Origin: Loripinus fragilis
Lineage: Eukaryota > Mollusca > Bivalvia > Lucinida > Lucinidae
Length of the DNA: 64,000 nucleotides
NCBI GenBank assembly: GCA_964019695.1
Contig: OZ026531.1
Coordinates: 4,907,701-4,971,700, forward strand
Reading direction: 5' to 3'
The position numbers and the translations under genes were made by a program. Numbering within the stretch: position 1 is the stretch's first letter; the number at the start of each line of letters is the position of its first letter. Of this stretch, positions 9,232-20,370 are shown in pieces. The notes under the pieces are model-generated. The model saw nothing but the letters and a program-made list of their open reading frames with translations. It was not told the origin of the DNA and did no database searches.

Positions 9232-12089
9232 TTAGTGAGAGTGGGCAAATATAACTGTATCATCTGCATATAAGAATGTGGCTCCAATTGTATTGGCTCC
9301 TTGCGGAATGTTTAACAATGGTGACCCAGTTTTATATTGGACAAGGTAATCTAAACGCCCATGCGTACGTGAAGAACAGGTAAAATATCTTACCGCTGCG
9401 AATGAAGACAGAGCGGCAGACACTTCTGGGAGGTGAATGTTGAAGTTCTCAATTCTGAGGGACTGGGGTGGAAAAGGGCACTGTGTGGGGTTCACTCCTG
9501 AATCAACCAGCATCCTCTTGATCTGGGTGGCGAGGTTACCCATCACCCCACCCCAGTTTTCTCTCTCCATTTGATCGAGGACTGTGCATATATCGTCATA
9601 CGTACTGAAAATGATAAACATTGACATATTTTTTAGAAATAATTTGGAGTTCCCTCGATAACTCGAAATCCAATAGCACGAAGTACACTATAGAAATAAG
9701 TGACTTTCGGTGAGCCTTTGGGTTATCCCGTAATAAAACCAACACACTAATCTAAAACCAACCCAGCGGAACTGTTTTATAGCCAGGAAAGCCACAAAAA
9801 ATAAGTGACCTGGCGCATGGCAACACACAACAATGTGTAAAGTTCCATGCCTTTAGTTAAGAGTGCGTATCAAAAAATACTTTTCTTATTATTCAACCAA
9901 AGCATATGTTGTGGGTACTCAAAAGAACCGTCTCCATGAGACGGTTCTTTTGAGCATCCAAAACATATGCTAAAAACTGTTGGTAAGAAAATATTCACTC
10001 TTTTACGCTGAAAATTATTGTTTATCTAAACCTATGGTAAACACTTACCATGATCCAACATTCTGAATACACGGTATATGGATGTCCCCCAAGAAGGATT
10101 GTCTCGCCATTGAGAGCGTAAGAGACGAACTTCCAATAGATGCATTACTCGATCCCTCCAATGTCACACTAATGTCACCTGGCAACAGGATAGGGTTGGG
10201 TGCTACATCAAGTTTTGTTAAAGTCAATGGACTGTCGGAAGGGGCTGAAAAGATATAACAGAAACAAATCAAGTATGGTCGAATTTCAGCTCTTCAGTTC
10301 GCAATTTTAATAAATAACCCCTTTAAACGTAACTCAGCAATTTTCCCAGTATAACTAAAATTGCTTGATCGATAAAAATTATGTCAAAATTACGTCAAAA
10401 GTTTGCAGACGACATTTTCACAATGTGATATGGCAATATTTGATTACACATAGGGGTAAGAAAGTTTTGGTGAAAATATTGATAATGATGTTCTATTCGA
10501 AAGTGACCTCTATGATTAGAATAAATAGATTTGTCTTATCTAGAAGTCTACTTTCGGTTTCTGAAGAAGTATGAATTCGTCTGCTACAGTCTGTATCCTA
10601 GATTTTGCACTTATTTTCAGTGATGGCTATATATCCAAAATAAGTTTGTATGGACAGTCTGGTTATTAACCAATGAGCTCTTCAACTATTTAACAGGTAC
10701 TCAAAAAAGCAAAATTCTGGTTATTCCTGATCGGTTGAACTTAAAAATGGAAAACGATATCATACGGCTGAAAGTAGCCGAAAAAGGGGATGATCCACAA
10801 GCTTTTGATCAAATTCCTTTCCTGTGATTTTCTTGTACTCAGTATCAGTGGAATGAATATTGTTGAAACTAAAGTAAAGGGTTGGTTGCTTCAGCAAATA
10901 AAATTACGAGCCAGCGCATGGAATTCAAATATTTATCGCATCTGTGAACAGTGAATGCTCAGATGATCATGCGAAGAATGCATCCACTCTGTCAATGCTT
11001 GCATGCAAAAAATATGGATGTATATGAAGACTCGGACCGAATCTAAATTCTGACAGCAATAATCCAATGGAGGCCGCCATTTTGAATATCTAATTATCAT
11101 TCCTCTAAATTTTGAAAGCCTTTATATGATTCGTTTTAAACTGTACTGATTTATTCCAAAATAAACCGCGTTCAACAGAAGAATCGACAAAAATGTAAAC
11201 AGAGTTTAAATGAATACATTGAAACTGGTTATTATGCTTAGGGACTGTGTGACGTCACACAGTATAAAATGACTGCCTTCCTCTACTATACAAACATCTG
11301 TAACTTTCGTATTTTTCGTTCAATTTTGATAGGGTTTGTGACAGATTGCATGGTTTAATAAGATTCATACATTTTCAATGGCGCTGTCCCCTTTAACATC
11401 AATCCTCTAAACACGTTTTGAGCACGAATAATATACGTCTCTCACTAAAGAAACCAAGCCTCAATATAAAAGTAAAAATTGAAAATCATTTTTTTTATTT
11501 CTCAACCAAGACATATGTTGTGGGTACTCAAAAAAACCTTCTAAGTGATGTGGTTCTTCTAGTCACCACACCAATGTGTTAAAATTGTTGGATGAGAAAA
11601 TAAGTACAATTATACGCTCAAAACGTTTGCTTGAAGTTTTGAAACTTTTAAAATTTTAAAGCTAAAATGTTTCTAGAGGGACGTTTGGCAGAGTATCGTT
11701 GATATACTATATGTGTTGTCCTCTTTAAATAAAGACAGATTAGTAAAAATTAAATGGACTCATGAAAAAACACACATAAAACTGAATTAGAATCATCCCA
11801 TATTTTCAGTTTAAATGTATGCAGATGTGTTTCGGGCATATTGTAGCTGCATGTACTTTCCTGCAAATGAACTAATAGACCCGATGGCATATAAACTTCT
11901 ATATGTTCAGTTTAAATATGGGCAAATGCGTTTTGCGTTTATGGCACAACTACGTCCCCGCAAATAAACCAAAAGGGCGGAAGGGGTATCAACATAATAA
12001 GGTGACTTACTGCAGTCTTTATAGTCAAACATGCCATATGCACCGAGTGCACATAAGCAGGTTAATAACCATGTCCTGTGACAGTACAT
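9232..12089 (-). CDS. GM2 ganglioside activator-like protein (ML/lipid-recognition domain), 3 exons
   Basis: Minus-strand exons 12089-12011, 10244-10049 and 9604-9232 join in phase (79, 196 and 373 nt) with GTAAGT donors and TTTTCAG acceptors, giving 215 residues. Residues 1-19 look like a signal peptide (start MYCHRTWLL); an in-frame ATG lies 36 nt upstream. The mature part begins MFDYKDC, then PNPILLPG (about 43-49), an N-glycosylation site NAS at 60, HIPC (82-85), VGSCTYDDIC (89-98) and QCPF (133-136). This pattern is that of GM2 activator, a secreted or lysosomal lipid-transfer cofactor. The vertebrate protein is about 193 residues. Oddities: the C-terminal Cys expected near KxLGC is missing, and the last ~20 residues read like a reverse-transcriptase box. 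Family identity is firm; enzyme partner and lysosomal role are inferred. Confidence 0.88.
9849..10037 (+). mobile_element. Foldback MITE family 1 in GM2A-like intron 2
   Basis: Typical copy of the window's commonest repeat. It starts GCCTTTAGTTAAGAGTGCG, then TCAACCAAA, a central palindrome made of CTCAAAAGAACCGTCTC and its complement (9918-9954), then AAGAAAATATTCAC, and ends TTATCTAAACCTATG. It ends about 11 bp from the exon 2 donor and fills much of the 444-bp intron. No coding capacity. Confidence 0.8.
10250..11482. other. GM2A-like intron 1, no recognised feature
   Basis: Intron sequence on the minus strand. I see no tRNA-like motif, TIR pair or conserved frame before the MITE at 11483. 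Confidence 0.4.
11483..11641 (+). mobile_element. Foldback MITE family 1, diverged copy in GM2A-like intron 1
   Basis: Keeps CTCAACCAAGACATATG, GTGGGTACTCAAAA and TACGCTCAAAAC. The central palindrome has decayed to ACCTTCTAAGTGATG. Confidence 0.6.
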
Positions 12090-12216
12090 TCTGATGGTCA
12101 AAGGTGAGATACTAAAGAAGAGCATATCGTGTCCGAAGATCTCTTTATTCTATGGTACAGTTGGTAGGCAAAGGTATATGCAAGCATATTACAGTTAAAG
12201 CGGACTACTATATTGG

Positions 12217-12586
12217 CCCCCAGGGTGGAGGGGTACTCTCATTTTTCTTCATACGTAGGCTCGGGCCCAGCATCTACCGTTCACCCAAAAAAATATCAGG
12301 AATTTCAAGCACCCCGAAAAAATCTTTGAAATTTTAGCAAACCAAAAATATCCCCCTTTCTGTACCTTTACCTTAAGAAAAGACCCTAAAATGCATAGAA
12401 ACGACCCCTAAATACAGTCCAATTTTGTAATGAACCCAAAAAATATCCACAAAATCTTCATACCCCCAAAAATATTCATTTCTCTGGAGACCCCCAAAAA
12501 TATTGAAATTCAAAATTTTGAACCCCGAAAAATGGCCTGAGCCTAAGTATGTATGAAAATATTAGAGTAACCCCCCCCCCCCTGGG
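12217..12586. mobile_element. MITE with ~50-bp terminal inverted repeats
   Basis: The left end (CCCCAGGGTGGAGGGGTACT, then TTCATACGTAGGCTCGGGCC) is mirrored by the right end (GGCCTGAGCCTAAGTATG ... CCCCCTGGG). The interior is a run of CCCCAAAAATAT-type motifs. The right end has a C13 run. No clear target duplication. Confidence 0.7.
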
Positions 12587-12638
12587 ATCGGCCGTTCAGC
12601 GAAACACCATTCAAATGGCGTTTCGCTGATGGGCCGAT
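12586..12638. repeat. 53-bp near-perfect palindrome
   Basis: ATCGGCC, then TCAGCGAAACACCATT, is followed immediately by its complement AATGGCGTTTCGCTGA and GGCCGAT. The same hairpin core (AAACGCCATTTAATGG) recurs at 51805-51840 inside another TIR element. Confidence 0.75.
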
Positions 12639-12639
12639 A

Positions 12640-13142
12640 GTGGTCCGAGACTCACGCTGTCTGAGAATGTGTTACTGGTCCGGAGCTCGAAGTCACAACC
12701 GCTGTGCTCCATATGCTTGAATGCATATCAAAACTCACCCCAGTTCAGCGACAAACAAACACGAATTCCTGTAAAATCCATGTTATATTATGTTAAATTA
12801 TAAATTGATTTTTGAGGTAAACGGTTAAAACAGAAGGGATTGGGTGTGAATATTTGTGAGAGAGGCGTTTTCAGCTTATATGTAGTAACAACCATTAAAC
12901 TTCCATGATTGAAAGGATTCTTCAGAAATGTATAGAAAAAAATAATCTACAATACAGAAAAACGGTTGAGTATTTTTCATGGGGATTATTTGAACGTACA
13001 ATAGTTCATTATGCCCCCTAGCACCATCTTAAGCGGAACCCAAATAGCCCCAAAGGGCCAACAACAACAAAAATAAGCATACTATATTTACTACGGGGAA
13101 AGTTGAAAGCCAGAGAAGTTCTAAAATTCAGCATGTACTGTA
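12640..13142. other. No recognised feature
   Basis: AT-rich intergenic stretch between two MITEs, without shared repeats or coding motifs. Confidence 0.35.
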
Positions 13143-13440
13143 CAGTCGAATATCGCGAATTGGAACTCCTGTGGACTAGAGATTTTATTTCGAAATATCG
13201 AAAGTTCGAATTATAGGGAGGTAGATAAGATTATATACCCCCCAATCATTTTTATCCGTTTTCCCTGTCAAACATATGTTTTGTGTGCGTAAAAGAAGCG
13301 TTTCTTTTATGCACACAAAACTTGTGTTTTAAAATATTTCGTAAATAGACCCTATTCTCTGAATCAAATGTGTCCGTAATTTATTTCGAATAAGCGAGAT
13401 TTTCGAAAAATCGGAGTTCGAATTTTCGAGGTTTTACTGT
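13143..13440. mobile_element. Tc1/mariner- or pogo-type MITE, TA-flanked
   Basis: Left end TACAGTCGAATATCGCGAAT; right end complements to TACAGTAAAACCTCGAAAAT. TA lies at both borders. TTCGAA-type motifs near both ends are typical of pogo/Tigger-like TIRs. No transposase frame. Confidence 0.7.
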
Positions 13441-13749
13441 ACTTGCAATTGACCAGCCATATGAAAAGTGTAGTTATCATAAAGGAATGGCGTGCCCGTC
13501 GGCTCACAGGTCCGGCATTTGCTGCTCGCACACACAGTTAAATTAGTTTTAATGAAAGTCCAGTTTTAAAAGAGACATTTAGTCCCACTGAAAAGCTGTG
13601 TATTCATGTTTTTGAAATAAATATTCAACGCAAACGTCATAAGTAATATTTTCAGATGAACTGGCTTAGTTTATGTAATTCAATTTTGGCCAGGTCATAA
13701 GACTTTGATATTGCCAGAAATCAAAAAGGTGACCAGTAGCCTCGCCAAA
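13441..13749. other. No recognised feature
   Basis: No gene or repeat family recognised. Confidence 0.3.
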
Positions 13750-13793
13750 CCACACACACACACGCGCGCGCGCGCGCACGCACGCACGCACAC
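13750..13793 (+). repeat. CA/CG microsatellite
   Basis: Uninterrupted (CA)n passes into (CG)n and then (CACG)n. It is a potential Z-DNA-forming tract by composition. Confidence 0.95.
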
Positions 13794-13880
13794 TTTGATA
13801 TTAATTAGAGGTTCAAATACACCCTTACTCCATGTATAGCTGCACATGACTGCATGCACATGCAAGTTTATAACTATTTG

Positions 13881-14101
13881 CATGGGCGGATCCAGATGGG
13901 AAGGGGCAGGGACAAGAGGTCCGGACCCCCTTGAAAAAACACACAAGTGGCTATAGATTCTTTAGAAATTCTGAAACGGACCACCCTCGAGAAATAATTG
14001 CTTCTCGACGGTGGTCCGTACGGCCCTCAGTGAAATATGTCGATTACTAAATAAAAGTCAGGACCCCCACCCCCTGACAAAATTTTCTGGATCCGCCCAT
14101 G
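13881..14101. mobile_element. TIR element with 5-bp target duplication
   Basis: The ends CATGGGCGGATCCAGA and TCTGGATCCGCCCATG are near-perfect inverted repeats flanked by ATTTG on both sides (13876-13880, 14102-14106). A central hairpin (ACGGACCACC ... GGTGGTCCGT) is present. A diverged relative is at 51669-51947, and the left end alone is at 16494. Confidence 0.8.
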
Positions 14102-14228
14102 ATTTGCATGCTGGGTAAGAGAAAAAAATCCAATGTTAATTACATGTATTAACTCTTCCTGTTTATAGACAACTGGGGTACATTAAGTAAAATATATAAG
14201 AAGGTGACATGTACAAGTCTACATGAGA

Positions 14229-14381
14229 TTTTGGTACTTATCGCATAGTCACCTTTATACGCCCATGCTGGTCATCAATAGTTTGTGCCCCGGAGTGTTA
14301 GCAGCGAATGCTCTGATCGACGAGTCTGCTCATTTGCCTCGCCTGGGCCTTCCATGCCCGACAATGCGATAAGTACCAAAA
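14229..14381. mobile_element. Short MITE with perfect 18-bp TIRs
   Basis: TTTTGGTACTTATCGCAT at the left is exactly complementary to ATGCGATAAGTACCAAAA at the right; total 153 bp. No obvious target duplication. Confidence 0.75.
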
Positions 14382-14524
14382 GCTTAAGTCTTATATGTGT
14401 TTGCTCAATTTTAATGCATTGCATTAACCATGGAAATTCCCATTTTTATCAATTGGACCAGTCCATTTCCGTTTTAAGGGTTGTTAGCTTGTATTTTTCA
14501 TTTTTATCAAAATTCTAATAGAAC

Positions 14525-14607
14525 TGCCTGTAAGCAAACAGTGGAGACCCTGTCTACACTGTTTGCCTATGTCCCACAAAAAGGACGCTATGCTTATATG
14601 GGTTAAA
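14525..14607 (-). repeat. Dispersed repeat shared with 2280-2385
   Basis: TGTTTGCCTATGTCCCAC and GCTATGCTTATATGGGTTAA match the 2280 copy in inverse orientation. Confidence 0.55.
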
Positions 14608-14609
14608 TA

Positions 14610-14950
14610 CCGTTTTCTCATAGGTTGATCCGTTTATTTCGATAAGATCTCAGAAATTGTATAATTTCAATTATATAAGAGCTTTTCGGTCATTCGTCTA
14701 CACGGCCAGGCGTGATATTGCTGCTGAAATTAAGAAATAATAGCTGATCACGCCAACTTTGTCATTCGTCTTTCCGCTGATTCCATTTCAGAGCCTTTAT
14801 CTCTGCGTTTGGTCATCGTTTCGTATCTTGTCTTGGTCGAGGTATGCACGCTAGAGAACCACTGTACTCGAACAGCGCAGTCATCACGTGTTTGTTGCAG
14901 TCGACGAGTGCACAGGATAGTGAAATAGTGTACCTAACTGATAAAAAGGA
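14610..14950. other. No recognised feature
   Basis: No gene or repeat family recognised. Confidence 0.3.
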
Positions 14951-14951
14951 T

Positions 14952-15974
14952 AATATACTCAACAAAAAAGTCAAAGAAATCCCAGAAAAACATGCAACAT
15001 AAGAACACCAAAGCAAACAATTATTCAATTTTTATTTATTTGTTCGGTTGAGAAAAACGGTTACTTTAGCTAGCACCAATACCTTTGTTGTGGCACAGTG
15101 TCAAGTAACCCAGGGGTCAGTCATTTTTCGCAAAAAATGACTATAGAGTATTCCCGCTTAAAACACATAAAAAAACATGTAAGTTTTCAAAACTTCAAAA
15201 CTTGAAATGCCATTCCTTTGAATGTCACTTGAAATTAACTTGATGGCCTTAAACATCACATTTCGAAGATGAGAATGCCTTCATCAGTAACGAGTGTGTC
15301 CCCAGTCAGCGGCAAATTAGGACTAGCACCGGTTTCGCATACTCTGAATATTGGTGATTTGGTGCTGATGGATCAGCATCAATATCTCCTGTAACACTGC
15401 ACCGAGAGGCTTGGGGTTTCTTGATGCCATTATTATGCGTTGGACCCTCTGTCCAAAACTGTCATATAGACATGTTAAAATTGTAGACATGTCTGATGAG
15501 CGAACTGGCCCGTCAATGCGCACAACATTGTTTTGCTGATTCTAGTGAGGTGTGTTCTGGCATTGTCATCCTAGGCCGGGTACTGTCACTGGTTTTCGCA
15601 TAAAAAGGCAGGACAACAGACCTCACCAACTCATCCATGTATACTTGACTGATCAAGTGTCCCTCTATAAGCACCTGATCTGTCGTCCTAGGTTTTAAAC
15701 ATCTCCATCTACCGAGGGACCTGGCGAACGTTAATGTAAGAAAACCAATGTTTGCTCCGTAAATTGAATTTTTGCGAAAAATGGAGTGAAGACAGGTCAA
15801 CTTTGACATGGATTTACTAAGCTGCTATTGACGCTACAGACCCAGATAAAGCGTCATTATAAAGAAAAATGGTCATGTTATATCATTATAAAATTCAATG
15901 GTTTTTAAATGTCTTAGATCTTTTGTCATAGCCCCTCAAACACAATTTCCTTAACTTATTTTGTTGAGTATATT
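14952..15974 (-). mobile_element. Decayed Tc1/mariner-like transposon
   Basis: Ends of about 30 bp are inverted (ATATACTCAACAAAA at the left; TTTTGTTGAGTATAT at the right). Minus-strand frames 15809-15513 and 15523-15323 carry scraps of a Tc1-type DDE transposase: GQVYxDExxR-like VYMDELVRSVVLPF, a TRPRMTM remnant where NARPH is expected, a GQRVQR stretch and a terminal QSMRNRC, as in the C-terminus of such enzymes. The frame is broken and the catalytic triad is not intact, so it is inactive. Length is near 1 kb, shorter than a complete Tc1 element. Confidence 0.7.
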
Positions 15975-16015
15975 TTGGCCAATATTTTATTTCTGAAAAT
16001 ATGCATCGCTAATTA

Positions 16016-16500
16016 CTGTCACCAGGATTGGAGTTTGTGCGTAGATTCGCGCAAGGCTACCCGCTATTTGGATCATTTCTGCGTACGCAACGTTGGAGTT
16101 TTTGCGTTATTACGAAATCATCTTAAAATTAAAAATGCCTGTTGGATGATTTGCGCACATACGCAAAGTCTTAATAGATGTGCTGAAAATTTTGCGTACG
16201 TCCACAAAAGTTCCTACTAACGATTTAGATACCAAGGTCTTCCACGCTGGATTATTTGCGCATTTAGATCCATGATTACAACTGATTAAAACAAATCATA
16301 AGTTGATCATTTCTTTCGGATATATTCTGCGCACGTACGCAGATATTCCTAATAATGATTTTGTTCTCCCAACGCTGGATTAATTGCGCATATGACCAAG
16401 TACATAGACACATGGATATATTCTGTATACGTACCCAGATACTCCTAATAATGATTTTGGTCTTCCAACGCTGGATTATTTGCTCATATGCATGCGCGGA
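16016..16500 (+). repeat. Degenerate array of CAACGCTGGATTATTTGCGCAT motifs
   Basis: Motifs such as TTGCGCACATACGCA, CCAACGCTGGATTA and AATAATGATTTTG recur at irregular 80-120-bp spacing. The same motifs resume at 19600-20030, on the far side of the LINE. Confidence 0.6.
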
Positions 16501-16670
16501 TCCAGGAAATTTCGTTCGGGGGGTTCAGGTCCATTTGTCATAAAGAAGCTCTGACAACTTTTTTTTGTTCATTTTTTTATTATTTTATTTTACAGAAGTC
16601 CAATGGTTTATTTAAAAGAAAACTATAATTTTCCAAGGTTCCAGAGGGGGTCTAACTTTTTCCAGGGTGT

Positions 16671-19148
16671 GTGGGGGTCCAACTTTTTCGAGTATTCAAT
16701 TACGAACGTGCTAATTTTGATATATTCAGAGCACAATTAACATCTTATGAACTAGAAGAAAATATAGCCAATAATAATAACATCAACGAAAATGTTACAT
16801 ACGTCATGGACACTTTAAATAAAGCTAGCCAAAATTCAATCCCAAGTAAAGTAGTCACAATTAGGCCTAATGAGCACCCATGGATAACTTGCCAAATTCG
16901 AAACCTCATACGAAAACGGAAACGCACTTTTAGAAAATATAAGAAAACACAAAACTTATTATTTTGGGAAAAATTCAAAATACTTCGTAACCAAATTGTT
17001 AGCAATATAAGATCATCAAAAAAGAATTATTTTGACAAGCTCGAAGATATACTCTCTAAAGAAAATGTAAACTCAAAAATATTTTGGAAAACCTCAAAGC
17101 AAGTAATGGGTCTACAGAAATCAAACCACACTATACCAACGCTCAAGCTAAATGACAAGTTTGCAGAGAAAGACATAGACAAAGCTAACATGCTGAATGA
17201 CTACTTTTGTTCACAGGCAGTTGTAAATGATAATAACAAACTATTACCGCAACAGACATTCACATGCAACAGCAGACTTAACTCAATTACAATATCTGAA
17301 CAAGATGTTAGAGATGTCCTAAACAACCTTAATGTGACAAAGGCTAGTGGTCCTGATCTTATTAGTCCACGTCTGTTGAAGGAAGGTGCAACTATATTGT
17401 CAAAACCTCTATCTATTATATTCAATCGATCATTACTTCAAGGTTACTTTCCTTCTAACTGGAAGGATGCCAATGTCACTGCCATTTACAAAAAGGCAGA
17501 CAAGTCTATGCCATCAAATTACAGACCAATATCTCTCCTAAGTCAAATCGGTAAAGCTATGGAAAGGTGTGTTCACAAGCACCTTTACAATTACATATCA
17601 GAAAACAACCTTCTTACACCTTTTCAGTCTGGCTTTATTCAAGGTGACTCTACAACCTTCCAACTTTTACACACATACCATTCATTCCTAGAAGCAGTAG
17701 ATAGTGGTAAAGAAGTACGAGTTGTATTTTGCGACATCAGCAAGGCTTTTGACAGAGTCTGGCACAGGGGGCTGTTACATAAACTAGCTGGTATGGGTTT
17801 ATCTGATGGGCTTCTTCGCTGGTTTAAAAGCTATCTTTCACACCGACGACAGCGTGTCGTACTAAATGGGGTAGAATCCAATTGGGCAGACGTTCTTGCA
17901 GGAGTTCCACAAGGCTCTATACTTGGTCCCTTACTCTTCCTAATCTATATCAATGATATTGTTAATAATATTCGCTCATCTATACGTCTATTTGCTGATG
18001 ACACTACTATCTATATAATTATTGATAATCCCCAAACTGCAGCCTTCATTTTAAATACAGACCTAGAAACAATTAATGGGTGGTCACATGATTGGCTCGT
18101 AGATTTCAATCCAACAAAAACTTCTACTCTTCTAATATCTCGAAGACAGCATCCAGTCTTCCACCCCTCTTTGGAAATGAATAACGTTGTCCTTAACGAA
18201 ACTACTAGCCATAAACATTTAGGGCTTACCATATCCAATACATGTTCCTGGATAGAACACATAAATAATATTGCAGAAACAGCTTGGTCAAGATTAAACC
18301 TAATGAGATTACTCAAGTTTAAAATCAATCGAAAGGCACTCGAAAAAATGTACTTTGCATTTATTCGTCCCCTACTTGAGTATAGTGACTCGGTATGGGA
18401 TAACAGTCCTGCTTATGTTAAAAAACAGCTTGATGATATCCATTACGAAGCTGCCAGAATTATAACAGGAGGCACGAAACTCTGTAGCCACGATAAACTT
18501 CTTTCTGATCTGGGGTGAGACACTCTGCAAGAACGTCGCACAAAGCATAAACTGGTAATATTCTACAAAATCCTCAATAATCTAACTCCTCCTTACCTGC
18601 AGGATTTTGTTCCACCACTTGTTCAAGAGGCTAATCCCTACAGACTGAGAAATTCTAACAATATCCGCACAATTCACGCTAACACCAACTTGTATTATAA
18701 CTCTTTTTATCCCTCCACAATACGAGACTGGAATAACCTACCCCAAGAAATTAAACAGTCCACCTCAGTTGCATCATTTAAATACCAACTCAACAAAGCC
18801 ACACAGAGGCGAGCACCACCAAAATTCTTTTCTGCTGGGTCAAGGCTAGGTCAAATACTTCATGCAAGAATACGAATGGCATGTAGCTCGCTCAATTCAG
18901 ATCTTTATCGAAAAAATATAGTTCCCAGTCCTTCCTGTGCCTGTGGGGGGTTTGAAAGTGCTTACCACTTTTTCTTCATATGCCCAAAGTACAATGCAAC
19001 ACGAGAAAGATACTTAGAAGCCCTTCTTAGAAATCATACAACTCATGACTTACTTTTTGGAAAGGATACAGCAACTGATGAAGAAAATGAAGCTCTATTC
19101 CTTAAAGTACAGGACTACATATTAAAGTCTAAAAGATTTGTTCATTGA
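16671..19148 (+). pseudogene. LINE ORF2 fragment (reverse transcriptase) with one nonsense codon
   Basis: An open frame runs from 16671 (the first ~7 codons are flanking DNA) to TGA at 18516-18518, then continues in the same frame to 19148, about 826 codons in all. The TGA stands where TGG (Trp) is expected after SDLG. RT motifs: KASGPDLISPRLLKE (~224), NYRPISLLSQIGKAMER (~283), FCDISKAFDRVWH (~351), AGVPQGSILGP (~410) and LFADDT (~440). A C-terminal Cys/His motif, CACG...H...CP, follows near 18935-18990. The polymerase aspartates are present. No EN domain, so it cannot act alone. The single lesion suggests a fairly young insertion. Confidence 0.88.
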
Positions 19149-19314
19149 GTTGATATATATTGACATACTGTATTGCTATCCACTTCACTTATATATAACA
19201 TGATAAGATATCCTCTATTCACGGTAAAACAATCCAAAGATACATCTTGCTAGAAGTAGATAAATACACATGATAGGTTCTCGGTCAACAGCTCTCTCTC
19301 TCTCTCTATCTTTC

Positions 19315-19352
<38 letters not shown>

Positions 19353-19569
19353 TTTTTTCATTATAATGAAACATGCATGTATTACTTTATAACTTTCTTA
19401 GCGCGAGTTTCTTTGAAGCTTTATAAGCTATTCACACATATTGTACAAATTATACCTGAAACAGGAAATGACTTTCATATAAGCTCTTAGCTTACTGTCA
19501 AATCCTGTATCCATTGACAATGTATTTATTGCATGAATGTAGAATATTTCAATAAATATTGTTTAAACT
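16690..19569 (+). mobile_element. 5'-truncated non-LTR retrotransposon (LINE)
   Basis: A LINE copy of about 2.9 kb carrying the reverse-transcriptase part of ORF2 but no endonuclease. A candidate 9-bp target duplication AACTTTTTC lies at 16681-16689 and 19570-19578. The 3' UTR holds a TC-rich microsatellite and ends CAATAAATATTGTTTAAAC without a long A tail. The RT signature is closest in style to the Jockey/CR1 group; the clade needs a tree. Confidence 0.85.
19292..19347 (+). repeat. TC microsatellite in the LINE 3' region
   Basis: (TC)n interrupted by two TATCT steps, followed by a T9 run. Confidence 0.95.
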
Positions 19570-19599
19570 AACTTTTTCCAGGGGTGTTCAATTGCTTAT

Positions 19600-20030
19600 T
19601 CCCTAAAGAAATCTATATAACTTGTGATATTGCGCATGTTTAGCAAGTACCTAGAGACATGGATAGGCATGTATTCTGTGTGCGTAATACGTATGGAGAT
19701 ATTCTTTATAATGATTTTGTTTTTCAACGCTGTATTATTTGCGCATATTGCGCAAATTCTCTGTAACAATTTGTATACCAAAGACCCCCAGCACTGGATT
19801 TGCGGAAATAAAAAGTATAGCCGTGGATTACTTGATTATTCAGGGGCTTTGTTATCCAAATTCACTATTAGGAATTTCTGCGCATGTATGCAAAAAACTT
19901 CCACGTACCTAGTGAGGATTTGCGTAGGCCTATAATGCACGAATAATCCAGCGTTGGAAGACTTTCATCCAAAATCACTTTTAGGAAATTCTGCGCATTT
20001 ATGCGCAAAAAATCCAACTTTCCACCTTCT
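19600..20030 (+). repeat. Continuation of the TTGCGCAT motif array
   Basis: Contains TTATTTGCGCATATTGCGCA, AATCCAGCGTTGGAAG and TATTCTTTATAATGATTTTG, matching 16016-16500. The LINE therefore sits inside this older repeat. Confidence 0.55.
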
Positions 20031-20040
20031 TCTTAGACCT

Positions 20041-20062
20041 CCCCCCCCCCCCCCCCCCCCCC
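20041..20062 (+). repeat. C22 homopolymer
   Basis: Uninterrupted run of C (with CC just before it). The length is likely unreliable in assemblies. Confidence 0.95.
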
Positions 20063-20370
20063 ACATCTTGTCATACCAAGGGTTGCGATTCGCTATCTTG
20101 TCGAAAGGTAGATACGACAAAACCTTCGCTGGTGAAGACGAGACCCCTCCCGCACCTTTAAATTCAAGTTCAAGGGAAGTAATGTAGTCCATTTCGAGAA
20201 GAGCGCGGTGACTCATTTTTAGTTGCGTCCCTTTGATTTACACCTGTACCTGGTACTCGGCTCGCATTGCGTTAGATGTATTTCTTATTATCCGTGGGTA
20301 ACCAGTCGATTGTATTTCCGCTTTACCTGAGAAAATAGGAAATAGAAGTGCAAATGATTTTCAAATTCTC

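Noticed and set aside
13260..13330. ACATATGTTTTGTGTGCGTAA palindrome as a foldback family 1 copy
   Set aside because: It resembles the family's core in layout but lacks GAACCGTCTC and lies inside a TA-flanked pogo-type MITE.
17201..18328. Minus-strand open frames over the LINE
   Set aside because: Shadows of the RT coding frame.
19965..20216. Open frames across the C22/G22 homopolymer
   Set aside because: Poly-Pro or poly-Gly translation of a homopolymer; no other support.
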